DNA of 64,000 nucleotides from Streptomyces sp. NBC_01231 (GCA_035999765.1 CP108521.1:4402001-4466000); one strand, 5' to 3'; numbered from the stretch's first letter, positions 16,877 through 28,491 are shown. A program made the numbers and translations. Notes: generated from the sequence alone by a model not told the origin.

Positions 16877-16998
16877 CAGCGTGTTCCCCCGTTCAATCAC
16901 TGATTTCTAGCCACGCCCTGAGGTACGTAATGGACCCAGAGTCGTACTCAGAAACTTCTCAGACGGCTCTTTCTATCACCCGGGACCGACAACGCACT

Positions 16999-17037
16999 GG
17001 GCCGGTTCCGCCCCTGTTCCCAAGGGAGAACCGGCCC
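16999..17037 (-). terminator. hairpin terminator after the ABC-F gene
   Basis: A perfect 10-bp stem (16999-17008 with 17028-17037) with a 19-nt loop, 34 bp past the ABC-F stop on the minus strand. Confidence 0.6.
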
Positions 17038-17070
17038 GTGACGCCCCCGTTATGCGCCTTCACGCGCCCT

Positions 17071-18879
<1,809 letters not shown>

Positions 18880-18962
18880 TTCTCTCCTGACAGGGGGGAC
18901 GATCGACCCTCCAGGGTAGTCGCCGGGGCGGACGGACCTCCCCGGCGCAGGTCGGACGGACC

Positions 18963-19865
18963 TCAGGCCCCCGCCACCACCGTCGCGCCCGGCACCGGCC
19001 CCGCGGCCGTACGCACCGTGCGGCAGGTGCCCGACGCTCCGAGCGCCGCCGCCACCGTCGCCGCCGACCCGGCGTCGCGGGCGAGGAATGCTGTGGTCGG
19101 ACCCGAGCCCGAGACCAGTGCGGCGAGGGCGCCGGCCGACCGGCCGGCCGCCAGAGTGTCGGCGAGCTCCGGGAACAGGGACAGGGCGGCGGGCTGGAGG
19201 TCGTTGGTCACCGCGGCGGCCAAGGCGTCGGGGTCGCCGTTGGCGAGGGCGTCGAGCAGATCCTGGGAGGCGACCGGCTCGGGAACGTCCCGCCCCTGCG
19301 CCAGCCGGTCGAACTCACGGAACACGGCCGGCGTCGACAGCCCGCGCCCCGCCATCGCGAACACCCAGTGGAAGGTCCCGCCGACCTCCAGGGTCCGCAG
19401 CTTCTCCCCGCGTCCGGTGCCGAGCGCCGCCCCGCCGACCAGGCTGAACGGCACGTCACTGCCCAACTCGGCGCAGATGTCCAGGAGTTCCTCCCGGGAG
19501 GCGTCGGTCCCCCACAGGGCGTCGCACGCCACCAGCGCGCCCGCGCCGTCCGCGCTGCCGCCCGCCATCCCGCCGGCGACGGGGATGTCCTTGGTGATGT
19601 GGATGTGCACGGCGGCGTCCAGACCGCGGCGCCCCGCGAGGGCGATCGCCGCCCGCGCCGCCAGATTCGTACGATCGAGGGGCACCTGGTCGGCGTCCGG
19701 CCCCGAGCAGGTGATGCGCAGCTCGTCCGCCGGGGTCACGGTGACCTCGTCGTGGAGGCCGACCGCGAGGAAGACGTTGGCCAGGTCATGGAACCCGTCG
19801 GCACGGGCGGCGCCCACCGCGAGCTGGACGTTGACCTTGGCCGGGACGCGTACGGTCACACTCAC
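18963..19865 (-). CDS. ispE: 4-diphosphocytidyl-2-C-methyl-D-erythritol kinase
   Basis: IspE phosphorylates 4-diphosphocytidyl-2-C-methylerythritol with ATP in the non-mevalonate isoprenoid pathway. The 300-residue GHMP kinase has the N-terminal PAKVNVQLAVG, the ATP-loop IPVAGGMAGGSADGAGAL (about 93-110) and a C-terminal glycine motif GALAALVSGSGPT. It begins with GTG exactly at the base after the rsmA stop (TAA), so the two are coupled. The rsmA-ispE order is conserved across actinobacteria, including mycobacteria. Confidence 0.96.
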   Translation of the reverse strand: MSVTVRVPAKVNVQLAVGAARADGFHDLANVFLAVGLHDEVTVTPADELRITCSGPDADQVPLDRTNLAARAAIALAGRRGLDAAVHIHITKDIPVAGGMAGGSADGAGALVACDALWGTDASREELLDICAELGSDVPFSLVGGAALGTGRGEKLRTLEVGGTFHWVFAMAGRGLSTPAVFREFDRLAQGRDVPEPVASQDLLDALANGDPDALAAAVTNDLQPAALSLFPELADTLAAGRSAGALAALVSGSGPTTAFLARDAGSAATVAAALGASGTCRTVRTAAGPVPGATVVAGA

Positions 19866-20768
19866 TTATTCGGACTCTCCTTCGGGGGTGGCCGCCGTCG
19901 TCCGCGCCGTGGCGGCCTCCGCGATCCGCGCGAACTCCTCGACCGTCAGTGCCTCCCCGCGCGCCTGCGGCGAGACGCCCGCGGCGACGAGGGCGGTCTC
20001 GGCGGCGGCGGCCGAGCCGGCCCAGCCGGCGAGCGCGGCCCGCAGGGTCTTGCGGCGCTGGGCGAAGGCGGCGTCCACGACGGCGAACACCTCACGCCTG
20101 GACGCCGTGGTCTTGATCGGTTCGGCCCGCCGCACCAGCGAGACGAGCCCGCTGTCGACGTTCGGCGCGGGCCAGAAGACGGTGCGGCCGATGGAGCCGG
20201 CCCGCTTGACGTCCGCGTACCAGTTGGCCTTGACCGACGGGACGCCGTACACCTTCGAGCCGGGTGCGGCGGCGAGCCGGTCGGCGACCTCCGCCTGGAC
20301 CATCACGAGGCTGCGATCGATGCTCGGGAAGGTGCTGAGCATGTGCAGCAGCACCGGTACGGCCACGTTGTACGGCAGGTTCGCCACCAGTGCGGTGGGG
20401 GCCGGGCCGGGCAGTTCGGTGATGTGCATCGCGTCGGAGTGGACCAGCGCGAACCGGTCGGCCCGCGCCGGCATCCGGGCCGCGACCGTCGCGGGCAGCG
20501 CGCCGGCGAGTACGTCGTCGATCTCGACGGCGGTGACCCGGTCGGCCACCTCCAACAGCGCGAGGGTGAGCGAGCCGAGTCCCGGGCCGACCTCCACCAC
20601 CACGGCGTCGGGCCGGACCTCGGCGGTGCGGACGATACGGCGGACCGTGTTCGCGTCGATCACGAAGTTCTGACCGCGCTGTTTGGTGGGGCGCACCCCG
20701 AGGGCGCCCGCGAGTTCGCGGACGTCGGCGGGGCCGAGAAGGGCGTCGGGGGTGGGGCTGCTGCTCAC
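19866..20768 (-). CDS. rsmA: 16S rRNA dimethyladenosine transferase RsmA (KsgA)
   Basis: RsmA (KsgA) dimethylates two adjacent adenosines in the terminal helix of 16S rRNA using S-adenosylmethionine, a late step in 30S assembly; its loss gives kasugamycin resistance. The 300-residue product shows [13 protein letters not shown] motif [12 protein letters not shown], and the catalytic NLPYN motif ([12 protein letters not shown]). Start GTG (20766-20768). It is 63 bp behind rpfB and directly joined to ispE, the usual actinobacterial rpfB-rsmA-ispE order. Confidence 0.96.
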   Translation of the reverse strand: MSSSPTPDALLGPADVRELAGALGVRPTKQRGQNFVIDANTVRRIVRTAEVRPDAVVVEVGPGLGSLTLALLEVADRVTAVEIDDVLAGALPATVAARMPARADRFALVHSDAMHITELPGPAPTALVANLPYNVAVPVLLHMLSTFPSIDRSLVMVQAEVADRLAAAPGSKVYGVPSVKANWYADVKRAGSIGRTVFWPAPNVDSGLVSLVRRAEPIKTTASRREVFAVVDAAFAQRRKTLRAALAGWAGSAAAAETALVAAGVSPQARGEALTVEEFARIAEAATARTTAATPEGESE

Positions 20769-20831
20769 GCGACTAGGGTACGGGCGGTACTCGGCACGGC
20801 CGACCAGCGGGCCGACCGGCGGCCGGGGGGC

Positions 20832-22229
20832 TCAGCCGTGCAACCGTCCCCCGCAGTGCGGCCACGGACTGGCCCCCTGCTGCATGTACAGCTTCTTCGC
20901 CCGGAACGTCTGCTCGGACGCCGACGCGTCCTGCGGCCGTCCCGTCCCTCCGAGACTGTGCCAGGTCTGCGTGTCGAACTGGTAGAGCCCGCCGTACGTC
21001 CCGGAGGCGTCGACCGCTCCGGGCTGCCCCCCGGACTCGCACGCCGCGAGCCCCTGCCAGTTCAGCTGGTCCGCGCTCTGCACGGAGTCCGGCAGCGGCC
21101 TCGTGCCCACCTTCACCACCTGCGCCCGCGGCTCCCGCACCACCTCGGTCCCGACCCACCGGGGCTTCTTCCGGACCCCGTTGACGGTGCGGACGGAGTA
21201 CGTGACCCGCCGCAGCCCCGGCTGTCCGGGCCGTTCGACGACCTCGGTCCCCTGGAACAGCGAGGGGTCCTCGGTCCGCTCCACCTCGAACGGGATCAGC
21301 TCCTCCCGGATCTCCTTCGTGCCGGTGATCCGCAGCACCGAGACGGTCTGCCCGTCGCGCGGGAAGCTCTCCGGCGCGACGGACGTGGCGTCCTGCCCGC
21401 GCAGGGTGATCCCGGCCTGCGCGACGGCCTCGCGCACGGTGGCCGCGTTGGTGCGGATCGTGCGGGCCCGGCCGTCCGCCATGACCGTCACGGAGCGCTC
21501 GGTGCGCACGTCCAGCGCGAGCCCCTCGCGCCCGATGCGCCGGGAGCGCGAGGCCGACAGATAAGCGCCCTCCGCACGCACCCCCAGCTGCTGAAGCGCC
21601 TCCTCCACGGTGTGCGCCGTCGTCCACACCTCGCGCCGCTGACCGTCCAGCATGAGCCGCACGGGACGCCCGTAGCGCACCGCGACCTCGTCGCCGCTGT
21701 CGAGCGCCTCGCCCGGAGCGGGCACGATCACGTCGTGGGCCCGCACCCGCACGCCCTCCTCCGCGAGCAGTTCGGTGACGTCGTCCGCGAAGGTGTGCAG
21801 GGTGCGCGGCCGGCCGTCGACGCTGAGCTCGATCGCCTTGTCCTCGGCGACGAACGCGGTGGTGCCGCCGGCGAGGAAGGCGACCACGAGCGCCTGCGGA
21901 AGCAGCCGCCGCACGGTGCCGTCGACCCGCTCGGTGCACCGCGCCCGGCGTGCGCGGGCCCCGGCCCGCCGCCCCGCCGTGGCATGGGCGCCCGGCTCGG
22001 TCGGGTCCGCTCCGGTCACGCTCCCCGCCGGGCGCGGGAGCACCGGCTCGGGCACCTCGTAGGCGGGCCGGTAGGTGTCCTCGTACGCCGGCGGTGCCGC
22101 CGCCTCGTAGGCCGGGGGCGGTACGTACCCGCCGTAGGCCGGCGTCTCCATGTTGTGCAGGTCGGTGCGCGGATCGAGGGCCGGCTGCGTGCCGTACGCC
22201 TCGAACGTCTGGTACTGCGAGTTGCTCAC
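20832..22229 (-). CDS. rpfB: resuscitation-promoting factor RpfB
   Basis: A secreted, wall-active lytic transglycosylase-like protein that helps spores or dormant cells resume growth. The 465-residue product has a Tyr/Pro-rich cytoplasmic start, a transmembrane segment (about 112-128, LVVAFLAGGTTAFVAED), three DUF348 repeats, a G5 domain (around TGTKEIREELIPFEVER) and a C-terminal Rpf domain with the catalytic Glu in LAACESGG and the YGGLYQFDTQTW stretch. GTG at 22227-22229 has GGAG 9 nt upstream. Conserved Cys in ACESGG and WPHCGG likely form a disulfide. Good assignment from the full domain order. Confidence 0.94.
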   Translation of the reverse strand: MSNSQYQTFEAYGTQPALDPRTDLHNMETPAYGGYVPPPAYEAAAPPAYEDTYRPAYEVPEPVLPRPAGSVTGADPTEPGAHATAGRRAGARARRARCTERVDGTVRRLLPQALVVAFLAGGTTAFVAEDKAIELSVDGRPRTLHTFADDVTELLAEEGVRVRAHDVIVPAPGEALDSGDEVAVRYGRPVRLMLDGQRREVWTTAHTVEEALQQLGVRAEGAYLSASRSRRIGREGLALDVRTERSVTVMADGRARTIRTNAATVREAVAQAGITLRGQDATSVAPESFPRDGQTVSVLRITGTKEIREELIPFEVERTEDPSLFQGTEVVERPGQPGLRRVTYSVRTVNGVRKKPRWVGTEVVREPRAQVVKVGTRPLPDSVQSADQLNWQGLAACESGGQPGAVDASGTYGGLYQFDTQTWHSLGGTGRPQDASASEQTFRAKKLYMQQGASPWPHCGGRLHG

Positions 22230-22293
22230 GCCGACACGCTCCAGGGGCCGAAGGGGTCCAGAGGGACCAGAGGGGTCCGGATCGGGCCCCCAG

Positions 22294-22322
22294 AACCTAG
22301 CGGAGCGACGGTCACTCTCCAA
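22294..22322 (-). promoter_or_regulatory. predicted rpfB promoter
   Basis: On the minus strand TTGGAG (complement of 22317-22322) and TAGGTT (complement of 22294-22299) are 17 bp apart, about 65 bp ahead of the rpfB GTG. GTCACT/AGTGAC (22311-22328) forms an inverted repeat over the -35. The leader is too short for a ydaO-type c-di-AMP riboswitch. Confidence 0.45.
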
Positions 22323-22378
22323 AGTGACGCGACTACCCAGAGTCGTGTTCGGGTGAATCGGTGACGCCCGGCAACGGG

Positions 22379-23260
22379 TCAGTAGTCGAACGCCCGTGCC
22401 GTGTTGGCGGCGAGTGCCGACGCCAGCGCGTCCTCGTCGCTGCCGCGTACGGCGGCCAGCGCGCGCACCGTGACCGGAATGAGATACGGCGCGTTGGGCC
22501 GTCCGCGGTACGGCACCGGCGTCAGGAAGGGCGCGTCGGTCTCCACCAGCAGCAGCTCCACCGGGGCGACGGCCACGGCGTCCCGCAGGTTCTGGGCGTT
22601 CTTGAAGGTGACGTTGCCGGCGAAGGACATGAAGTACCCGGCGCCGGCGCAGATCTCCGCCATCTCGGCGTCGCCGGAGTAGCAGTGGAAGACGGTGCGC
22701 TCGGGGGCGCCCTCCTCCTTCAGTACGCGCAGCACGTCGGCGTGGGCGTCGCGGTCGTGGATGACCAGGGCCTTGCCGTGCCGCTTGGCGATCTCGATGT
22801 GGGCGCGGAACGACCTCTCCTGCGCCTCCTTGCCCTCGGGCCCGGTGCGGAAGTAGTCGAGTCCCGTCTCGCCGACTCCCTTGACCTGCGGCAGCGCGGC
22901 CAGTCGGTCGATCTCGGCGAGCGCCTCGTCGAGGCCCGCGTCGCCGCCCGGGGTGCGCGCACCCTGCCGGGACCATCCGTCAGGGTCGCCGTGGACGATC
23001 CGCGGGGCCTCGTTGGGGTGCAGGGCGACGGTCGCGTGGACGGCGTCGTACCGCGCGGCCGTCTCGGCGGCCCACCGTGAACCGGCCACGTCGCAGCCGA
23101 CCTGCACGACCGTGGTCACCCCCACGGAGGCCGCCTTCGCGAGCGCCTCGTCCACGGTGCCCGCCTGCATGTCGAGGTGGGTGTGGGAGTCGGCGACCGG
23201 CACCCGGAGGGGCTCCGGGAGCGGCGGGGCGGCGTTCTTGTCGGCGGCGTTCGAAGGCAT
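22379..23260 (-). CDS. tatD: TatD family metal-dependent hydrolase (DNase)
   Basis: A 293-residue TIM-barrel hydrolase of the TatD family, metal-dependent nucleases acting as 3'-5' exonucleases in DNA repair or quality control. Metal-binding residues are visible: DSHTHLD near the start (about 24-30), the Glu in GVGETGLDYF, VIHDRDA, FHCYSG and the final Asp in LLVETDAPFL. ATG at 23260. It lies upstream of rpfB in the same direction, as in mycobacteria. Family is firm; the physiological substrate is unproven. Confidence 0.93.
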   Translation of the reverse strand: MPSNAADKNAAPPLPEPLRVPVADSHTHLDMQAGTVDEALAKAASVGVTTVVQVGCDVAGSRWAAETAARYDAVHATVALHPNEAPRIVHGDPDGWSRQGARTPGGDAGLDEALAEIDRLAALPQVKGVGETGLDYFRTGPEGKEAQERSFRAHIEIAKRHGKALVIHDRDAHADVLRVLKEEGAPERTVFHCYSGDAEMAEICAGAGYFMSFAGNVTFKNAQNLRDAVAVAPVELLLVETDAPFLTPVPYRGRPNAPYLIPVTVRALAAVRGSDEDALASALAANTARAFDY

Positions 23261-23307
23261 GCCCCGATCCTACGAAAGGGGCAGGCCCCCCTCGGTCGCC
23301 GATCGGC

Positions 23308-23679
23308 TCAGCTCGCCTTGCGCTGGAACGGGTGCAGGAGATCGGACAGGTGCCAGTGATGATCCTTCTGCTGCCCCTCGCCCGCGGGCGCCGGCACCTG
23401 CACCGGCCCGGCGGGCGGCGCCTCGTGCTGCCGGTGTGCGGCGTCGCGGGCCGAGGCGACCCGGCCCGGCCGCATGATCCGTACGACGTGGTTGTCGCAG
23501 TTCGAACAGGTGGGCCTGGAGAGCGGGGACGGCACGACCTGGCCGTGCACGACGTACTGCACGAACTCCCGGCCGTCGGCGTCCACGTGGTGCTCTATCT
23601 CGTACGACTGCTCCCACCCGTGCCCGCAGCGCATGCAGGCGAAGGAATACGACTCGTGAACGACGGCGATCTCACTCAT
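23308..23679 (-). CDS. small zinc-ribbon protein
   Basis: A 123-residue protein with two Cys pairs, CMRCG (15-19) and CSNCD (58-62), about 40 residues apart, which should bind one zinc. Between them lies a beta-rich part (YEIEHHVDADGREFVQYVVHGQ). The C-terminal half is Pro/Ala/His-rich and probably disordered. It sits 47 bp upstream of tatD and has no recognised enzyme motif. Homologs with this layout are widespread in Streptomyces; the role is unknown. Confidence 0.8.
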   Translation of the reverse strand: MSEIAVVHESYSFACMRCGHGWEQSYEIEHHVDADGREFVQYVVHGQVVPSPLSRPTCSNCDNHVVRIMRPGRVASARDAAHRQHEAPPAGPVQVPAPAGEGQQKDHHWHLSDLLHPFQRKAS

Positions 23680-23960
23680 GCCAGCTCCTGTAGTCCGCTG
23701 GATCGAGGGGACGGGTATGTCCCTTTCACCAGTGGACGCCTCCGCCGACGTGAACGCAGCAAGCCTGTCGAGTGTTGGATCCGATTTGGGCGTCCCTTGC
23801 CAAAGCGCCCCTTCGGCCCGCTTCTGGCTTTGCCTTCCGGGAAGGCTCTTTGCGCGTCCATGGGGCGCACGCTCAGAGGAGATACGCCCTGCTCAGGAAC
23901 GCGTGCGCCCCTTTGTGCGCCCCTCGTGGAACGCCCCCCGGGAAGGACCCGGAACGCGCC

Positions 23961-24833
23961 TCAGGAAGGGCTCGTTCCGGATGCCGCGTTCTTCGCCGCC
24001 ACCACCGCGTCGAACACCTGCCGCTTGGGCAGTCCCGCGTCGGCGGCCACCGCGGCGATCGCCTCCTTGCGCCGCTCCCCCGCCTCCTCGCGCACCCGCA
24101 CCCGCCGCACGAGCTCCGCGGCGTCCAGCTCCTCGGGGCCGCGCTCCGGCGCGCCCTCCACGACGACGGTGATCTCCCCGCGCACCCCCTCCGCCGCCCA
24201 CGCGGCCAGGTCGCCCAGTCCGCCGCGCCTGACCTCCTCGTACGTCTTGGTCAGCTCGCGGCAGACGGCGGCCCGCCGGTCGCCGCCGAACGCCTCGGCC
24301 ATCGCGGCCAGGGTGTCGTCGAGCCGGTGCGGGGCCTCGAAGTAGACGAGGGTGCGGCGCTCCTCGGCCACCTCCCGCAGCCGGGACAGCCGTTCGCCCG
24401 CCTTGCGCGGCAGGAACCCCTCGAAGCAGAACCGGTCGACGGGCAGCCCGGACAGCGCGAGCGCGGTGAGCACCGCGGAGGGCCCCGGTACGGCGGTGAC
24501 CCGGATGTCCTTCTCCACGGCCGCCGCGACCAGCCGGTATCCCGGGTCGGACACGGACGGCATCCCCGCGTCGGTCACCAGCAGTACCCGCGCGCCGCCC
24601 ACCAGTTCCTCGACCAGCTCGGGCGTGCGGGCGGACTCGTTGCCCTCGAAGTACGACACGACACGCCCTCTGGGGGTGATCCCCAGCGCCTGTGTCAGCC
24701 TGCGCAGCCGCCGGGTGTCCTCGGCGGCGACGACGTCGGCCCCGGCCAGTTCTTCGGCGAGGCGGGGCGGGGCGTCGGATACGTCACCGATGGGAGTGCC
24801 GGCGAGGACCAGGGTTCCGGGCGTGTCTGTCAC
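23961..24833 (-). CDS. rsmI: 16S rRNA (cytidine-1402-2'-O)-methyltransferase RsmI
   Basis: RsmI methylates the 2'-OH of C1402 in 16S rRNA near the P site with S-adenosylmethionine. The 290-residue tetrapyrrole-methylase-fold protein begins GTLVLAGTPIGDVSDAPPRL and shows AEDTRRLRRL, the segment DAGMPSVSDPGYRLV and VPGPSAVLTALALSGLP. The start is the GTG at 24831-24833; no in-frame ATG lies at a better place. It is divergent from pmt with only 63 bp between the starts, an arrangement also seen in mycobacteria (rsmI next to pmt). Confidence 0.95.
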   Translation of the reverse strand: MTDTPGTLVLAGTPIGDVSDAPPRLAEELAGADVVAAEDTRRLRRLTQALGITPRGRVVSYFEGNESARTPELVEELVGGARVLLVTDAGMPSVSDPGYRLVAAAVEKDIRVTAVPGPSAVLTALALSGLPVDRFCFEGFLPRKAGERLSRLREVAEERRTLVYFEAPHRLDDTLAAMAEAFGGDRRAAVCRELTKTYEEVRRGGLGDLAAWAAEGVRGEITVVVEGAPERGPEELDAAELVRRVRVREEAGERRKEAIAAVAADAGLPKRQVFDAVVAAKNAASGTSPS

Positions 24834-24884
24834 GTTTCCATCCTCGCAGGGCCCCAAGCACGGGACGCACACAGCGCCGTTCCT

Positions 24885-24899
24885 TACGATGGCGCGGTG
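24885..24899 (+). promoter_or_regulatory. predicted leaderless promoter of pmt
   Basis: TACGAT (24885-24890) is a good -10 hexamer and sits 6 nt before the pmt GTG, where the transcript would begin. No Shine-Dalgarno sequence is present, which supports a leaderless mRNA. The -35 is not clear. Confidence 0.55.
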
Positions 24900-26636
24900 A
24901 CCAGTACCGCGTCCTCCACGGACACCCGGCAGGACCACGCCCCCCAGGACCAGCGGCCGTCGTGGCAGCAGCGACTGCGCCGTTTCGGATACGCGGCGGG
25001 GCCCAGAAGCGACGTGCGCGACCGACTGGTGCCGCCGTACGTGCGGCCCAGCCCGCGGTTGTGGCAGGTGCTCGGGGTGACCGGGCCGGCCGCCGGGCGG
25101 TTCGCCCGGTGGAGCGGCTGGGGCGGTCCGCTGCTGGTGACGCTCTTCGCGGGCGTGCTGCGCTTTTACCACCTGGGCAGCCCCAAGGCGGTGATATTCG
25201 ATGAGACGTATTACGCGAAGGACGCGTGGGCGCTGGTCCACCGCGGGTTCGAGGTCAACTGGGACAAGAACGTCAACGACCTGATCCTGTCGGGCGGGAA
25301 CGTGCGGCTCCCGACGGACGCGGCGTATGTCGTGCACCCGCCGGTCGGCAAGTACGTCATCGGGCTCGGGGAGCTGCTCTTCGGGTTCAACCCGTTCGGC
25401 TGGCGGTTCATGACCGCGCTGCTCGGCACCCTGTCGGTCCTGATGCTGTGCCGGATCGGCCGCCGTATCTTCCGCTCCACGTTCCTCGGCTGCCTGGCCG
25501 GCGCGCTGATGGCGGTGGACGGCCTGGCGTTCGTGATGGCCCGCACCTCGCTGCTCGACGGCGTGCTGATGTTCTTCGTGCTGGCCGCGTTCGGCTGCCT
25601 GGTCATCGACCGCGACCGGGCCCGGGAGAGACTCGCCGCCGCGCTCCCGGTGTCCGCCGACGGCCGGGCCCGCCCGGACGCGCACATCGCGGAGACGACC
25701 CGCTTCGGATGGCGCCCCTGGCGCTGGCTGGCGGGCCTGATGCTCGGCCTCGCCATCGGCACCAAGTGGAACGGCCTCTACATTCTGGCCGCGTTCTGTG
25801 TGCTGGCGGTGCTGTGGGACGTCGGCACCCGAAAGACCGCGGGCGCGGGCCGCCCGTACGCGGCAGTCCTCAGGCGCGACCTCGGGCTGGCGTTCCTCGC
25901 CACCGTCCCGGTCGCGATCGCCACGTACATCCTGTCCTGGCTGGGGTGGATCCTCTCCGCCACGGACGGCACCGGCGGCTACTACCGCAACTGGGCGACC
26001 GCCGACGGCAGGAGCAGCAGCTGGTCGTGGCTCTTCCCGGACTGGTGGCTCAGCCTGTGGCACTACGAGCACGAGGTCTACAAGTTCAACATCAACCTCT
26101 CCTCGCCGCACACGTACCAGTCCAACCCGTGGAGCTGGCTCGTCACGGGCCGCCCGGTCTCGTACTTCTACGAGTCCCCCGCCCCCGGCAAGGACGGCTG
26201 CCCCATCGACGCGGGCGAGAAGTGCGCCCGTGAGGTCCTCGCCATCGGCACGCCGGTGCTGTGGTGGCTGGCCTGCTTCGCGATCCTGTACGTCCTGTGG
26301 CGCTGGTTCTTCCGCCGCGACTGGCGCGCGGGCGCGATCGCCTGCGGCATCGCGGCCGGCTACCTGCCCTGGTTCCTCTACCAGGACCGCACGATCTTCT
26401 TCTTCTACACGATCGTCTTCGTCCCGTTCCTCTGTCTGGCCGTCGCCATGCTCCTCGGCGCGATCGTCGGCCCCCCGGGCTCCTCCGACACCCGCCGCGT
26501 CGCCGGCGCGACGGGCGCGGGCATCCTGGTCCTGCTGATCGCCTGGAACTTCATCTACTTCTGGCCCCTGTTCACCGGCACCACGATCCCGATCGACGAG
26601 TGGCGGTCGCGGATGTGGCTGGATACGTGGGTCTGA
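24897..26636 (+). CDS. pmt: protein O-mannosyltransferase (PMT family)
   Basis: Pmt transfers mannose from polyprenyl phosphate mannose to Ser/Thr of exported proteins at the membrane (GT39). The 579-residue polytopic protein has about 11 membrane segments. The first outer loop holds the catalytic acidic pair in FDETYYAKDAW (about residues 101-111), followed by HPPVGKYVIGLG. Later come ARTSLLDGVLMFF and IGTKWNGLY. In S. coelicolor the equivalent gene is required for glycosylation of the phage phiC31 receptor system and for antibiotic tolerance. GTG at 24897 is taken as the start because it follows the -10 box directly. Confidence 0.94.
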   Translation: MTSTASSTDTRQDHAPQDQRPSWQQRLRRFGYAAGPRSDVRDRLVPPYVRPSPRLWQVLGVTGPAAGRFARWSGWGGPLLVTLFAGVLRFYHLGSPKAVIFDETYYAKDAWALVHRGFEVNWDKNVNDLILSGGNVRLPTDAAYVVHPPVGKYVIGLGELLFGFNPFGWRFMTALLGTLSVLMLCRIGRRIFRSTFLGCLAGALMAVDGLAFVMARTSLLDGVLMFFVLAAFGCLVIDRDRARERLAAALPVSADGRARPDAHIAETTRFGWRPWRWLAGLMLGLAIGTKWNGLYILAAFCVLAVLWDVGTRKTAGAGRPYAAVLRRDLGLAFLATVPVAIATYILSWLGWILSATDGTGGYYRNWATADGRSSSWSWLFPDWWLSLWHYEHEVYKFNINLSSPHTYQSNPWSWLVTGRPVSYFYESPAPGKDGCPIDAGEKCAREVLAIGTPVLWWLACFAILYVLWRWFFRRDWRAGAIACGIAAGYLPWFLYQDRTIFFFYTIVFVPFLCLAVAMLLGAIVGPPGSSDTRRVAGATGAGILVLLIAWNFIYFWPLFTGTTIPIDEWRSRMWLDTWV

Positions 26637-26752
26637 CAACGACGGAATCTTTACCCCGTGTGTCACACCCGCCGCATAGAGTGCGACACAAGCGCTTTCT
26701 GAACGCGTTCAAGAAGACGTGCGGAAGGCAACAACGGGGAGGGGTCCGCGAA

Positions 26753-28396
26753 ATGGGCAGACGGGTGAAGGTCGCCGTCGTCGGTGGTGTGTTCGCCGTG
26801 ATGGTGGGCGGGGCCGGGTACGGGACGTACAACTTCATGTCCGCGTTGAACGAGGGCGGCGGGGGCCGGGGCGGGACAGGATCGGCCGGGCCCGCGCCCG
26901 TGAAGAGCGGGCCGGCGAGCTCGGACGAGGTCGAGGAGACGTCCGCCAAGTTCTTCGCGGCCTGGGAGAAGGGGCAGGCGGCGAGTGCGGCGGGGTACAC
27001 GAACAACGACACGGCCGCCGAGCAGCTGCTGACTGCGTACGGCGAGACCGCCCACATCAGTGACGTCAGGATCACACCGGGGATGTCGTCCGGCGCCACC
27101 ATGTCCTACACCGTGAAGGCGAAGGTGGCCTACGACGGCAAGTCCAAGTCGCTGACGTACAAGAGCAAGCTGACCGTCGTACGCGGGGTCACCACCGGGC
27201 GGGCGCTGGTCGACTGGCAGCCCTCCGTGATCCACCCCGAGTTGCGGCGGGACGACACCCTGGTCACCGGGGAGTCGGCGAACCCGCCGATCGAGGCGGT
27301 GGACCGCAACGGGGCGGTGCTGACCAAGGATGAGTACCCGTCCCTGGGGCCCATCCTGGACGCGCTGCGGGACAAGTACGGCGACAAGGCCGGCGGCACC
27401 CCCGGCATCGAGCTGGTGATCCGGCACGCCGGCGAGGACGCCGCCGACACCCCGCTGCTGACCCTCGCCAAGGGCAAGGCGGGCAAGCTGCGGACCACGC
27501 TCAGCGCGGGCGCGCAGGCCGCGGCCGAGAAGGCGGTCAAGCAGTACGCCCAGTCCTCTCTCGTCGCCGTCAAGCCCAGCACCGGTGAGGTACTGGCGGT
27601 CGCGAACAACCGCAAGGACGCCTTCAACGCGGCCTTCGAGGGCGAGGTCGCGCCCGGTTCCACCATGAAGATCATCACCGCCGCGATGCTCATCGACAAC
27701 GGCGTGACCTCGATGAACGGACCGGCGCCCTGCCCGGACACGGCGACCTGGCAGAGCCAGACCTTCAAGAACCTCACGAATATGCAGCCCAACGAGAAGG
27801 CCACGCTCGCCAACAGCTTCATGCGGTCCTGCAACACCGCCTTCATCAAGCTGATCGACGAGAAGCCGCTCACCGACGAGTCGCTGACCACGGAGGCCCA
27901 GACGCGGTTCGGGCTCGGCCTCGACTGGAAGACCGGCGTCCTCTCCCGGGACGGCAAGGTCCCCGCGTCAAGCGGTCCGGACCGGGCCGCGAACGCCATC
28001 GGCCAGGGCCAGGTCCAGATGAACCCGCTGAACCTGGCCTCGGTGACGGCCACGGCGATCACCGGCGAATTCCGTCAGCCCTACCTGATCTCGCCCGAAC
28101 TCGACGACCGTCAACTGGCCACCGCCAAGGGGCTGCCGTCCGGCACCGCCGCGCAGCTGAAGCAGATGATGCGGCTGACCGCGACCCGGGGCACCGCCGT
28201 CGAGGCGATGGCAGGACTCGGCGGGGACATCGGCGCGAAGACCGGTTCGGCGGAGGTCGACGGGCAGGCCGTGTCCAACAGTTGGTTCACCGGTTTCCGC
28301 AACGACGTGGCCGCGGCGGCCATGACGGAGGAGGGCGGCCACGGCGGCGACGCGGCCGGCCCGATTGTCGCAGCTGTGCTACGAGCCGCCGGCTGA
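26753..28396 (+). CDS. penicillin-binding transpeptidase with NTF2-like N-terminal domain (1)
   Basis: A 547-residue membrane-anchored D,D-transpeptidase that would cross-link peptidoglycan outside the cell. One N-terminal transmembrane helix (about 7-27) leads into an NTF2/MecA-N-like domain (about 58-160), then a dimerisation-type region and the transpeptidase. Its motifs are STMK (303-306), SCN (359-361) and KTG (496-498), all intact. ATG at 26753 follows GGGGAGGGG. The following gene is a close paralog. In S. coelicolor two such PBPs precede ssgE, matching this order. Not an essential FtsI-type PBP; closer to the MecA-like group. Confidence 0.92.
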   Translation: MGRRVKVAVVGGVFAVMVGGAGYGTYNFMSALNEGGGGRGGTGSAGPAPVKSGPASSDEVEETSAKFFAAWEKGQAASAAGYTNNDTAAEQLLTAYGETAHISDVRITPGMSSGATMSYTVKAKVAYDGKSKSLTYKSKLTVVRGVTTGRALVDWQPSVIHPELRRDDTLVTGESANPPIEAVDRNGAVLTKDEYPSLGPILDALRDKYGDKAGGTPGIELVIRHAGEDAADTPLLTLAKGKAGKLRTTLSAGAQAAAEKAVKQYAQSSLVAVKPSTGEVLAVANNRKDAFNAAFEGEVAPGSTMKIITAAMLIDNGVTSMNGPAPCPDTATWQSQTFKNLTNMQPNEKATLANSFMRSCNTAFIKLIDEKPLTDESLTTEAQTRFGLGLDWKTGVLSRDGKVPASSGPDRAANAIGQGQVQMNPLNLASVTATAITGEFRQPYLISPELDDRQLATAKGLPSGTAAQLKQMMRLTATRGTAVEAMAGLGGDIGAKTGSAEVDGQAVSNSWFTGFRNDVAAAAMTEEGGHGGDAAGPIVAAVLRAAG

Positions 28397-28491
28397 TCTC
28401 ACCCACGGGGGACGGGACTCTAGGCTGTTGCCGTCGTTGGGACTGAAGAGGGCAACGGGGACCCTGGGGATTTCGCGGAGGAACGAAGGCT

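Noticed and set aside
22230..22378. c-di-AMP (ydaO) riboswitch before rpfB
   Set aside because: The leader between the predicted promoter and the start is only about 65 nt and lacks the expected long structure.
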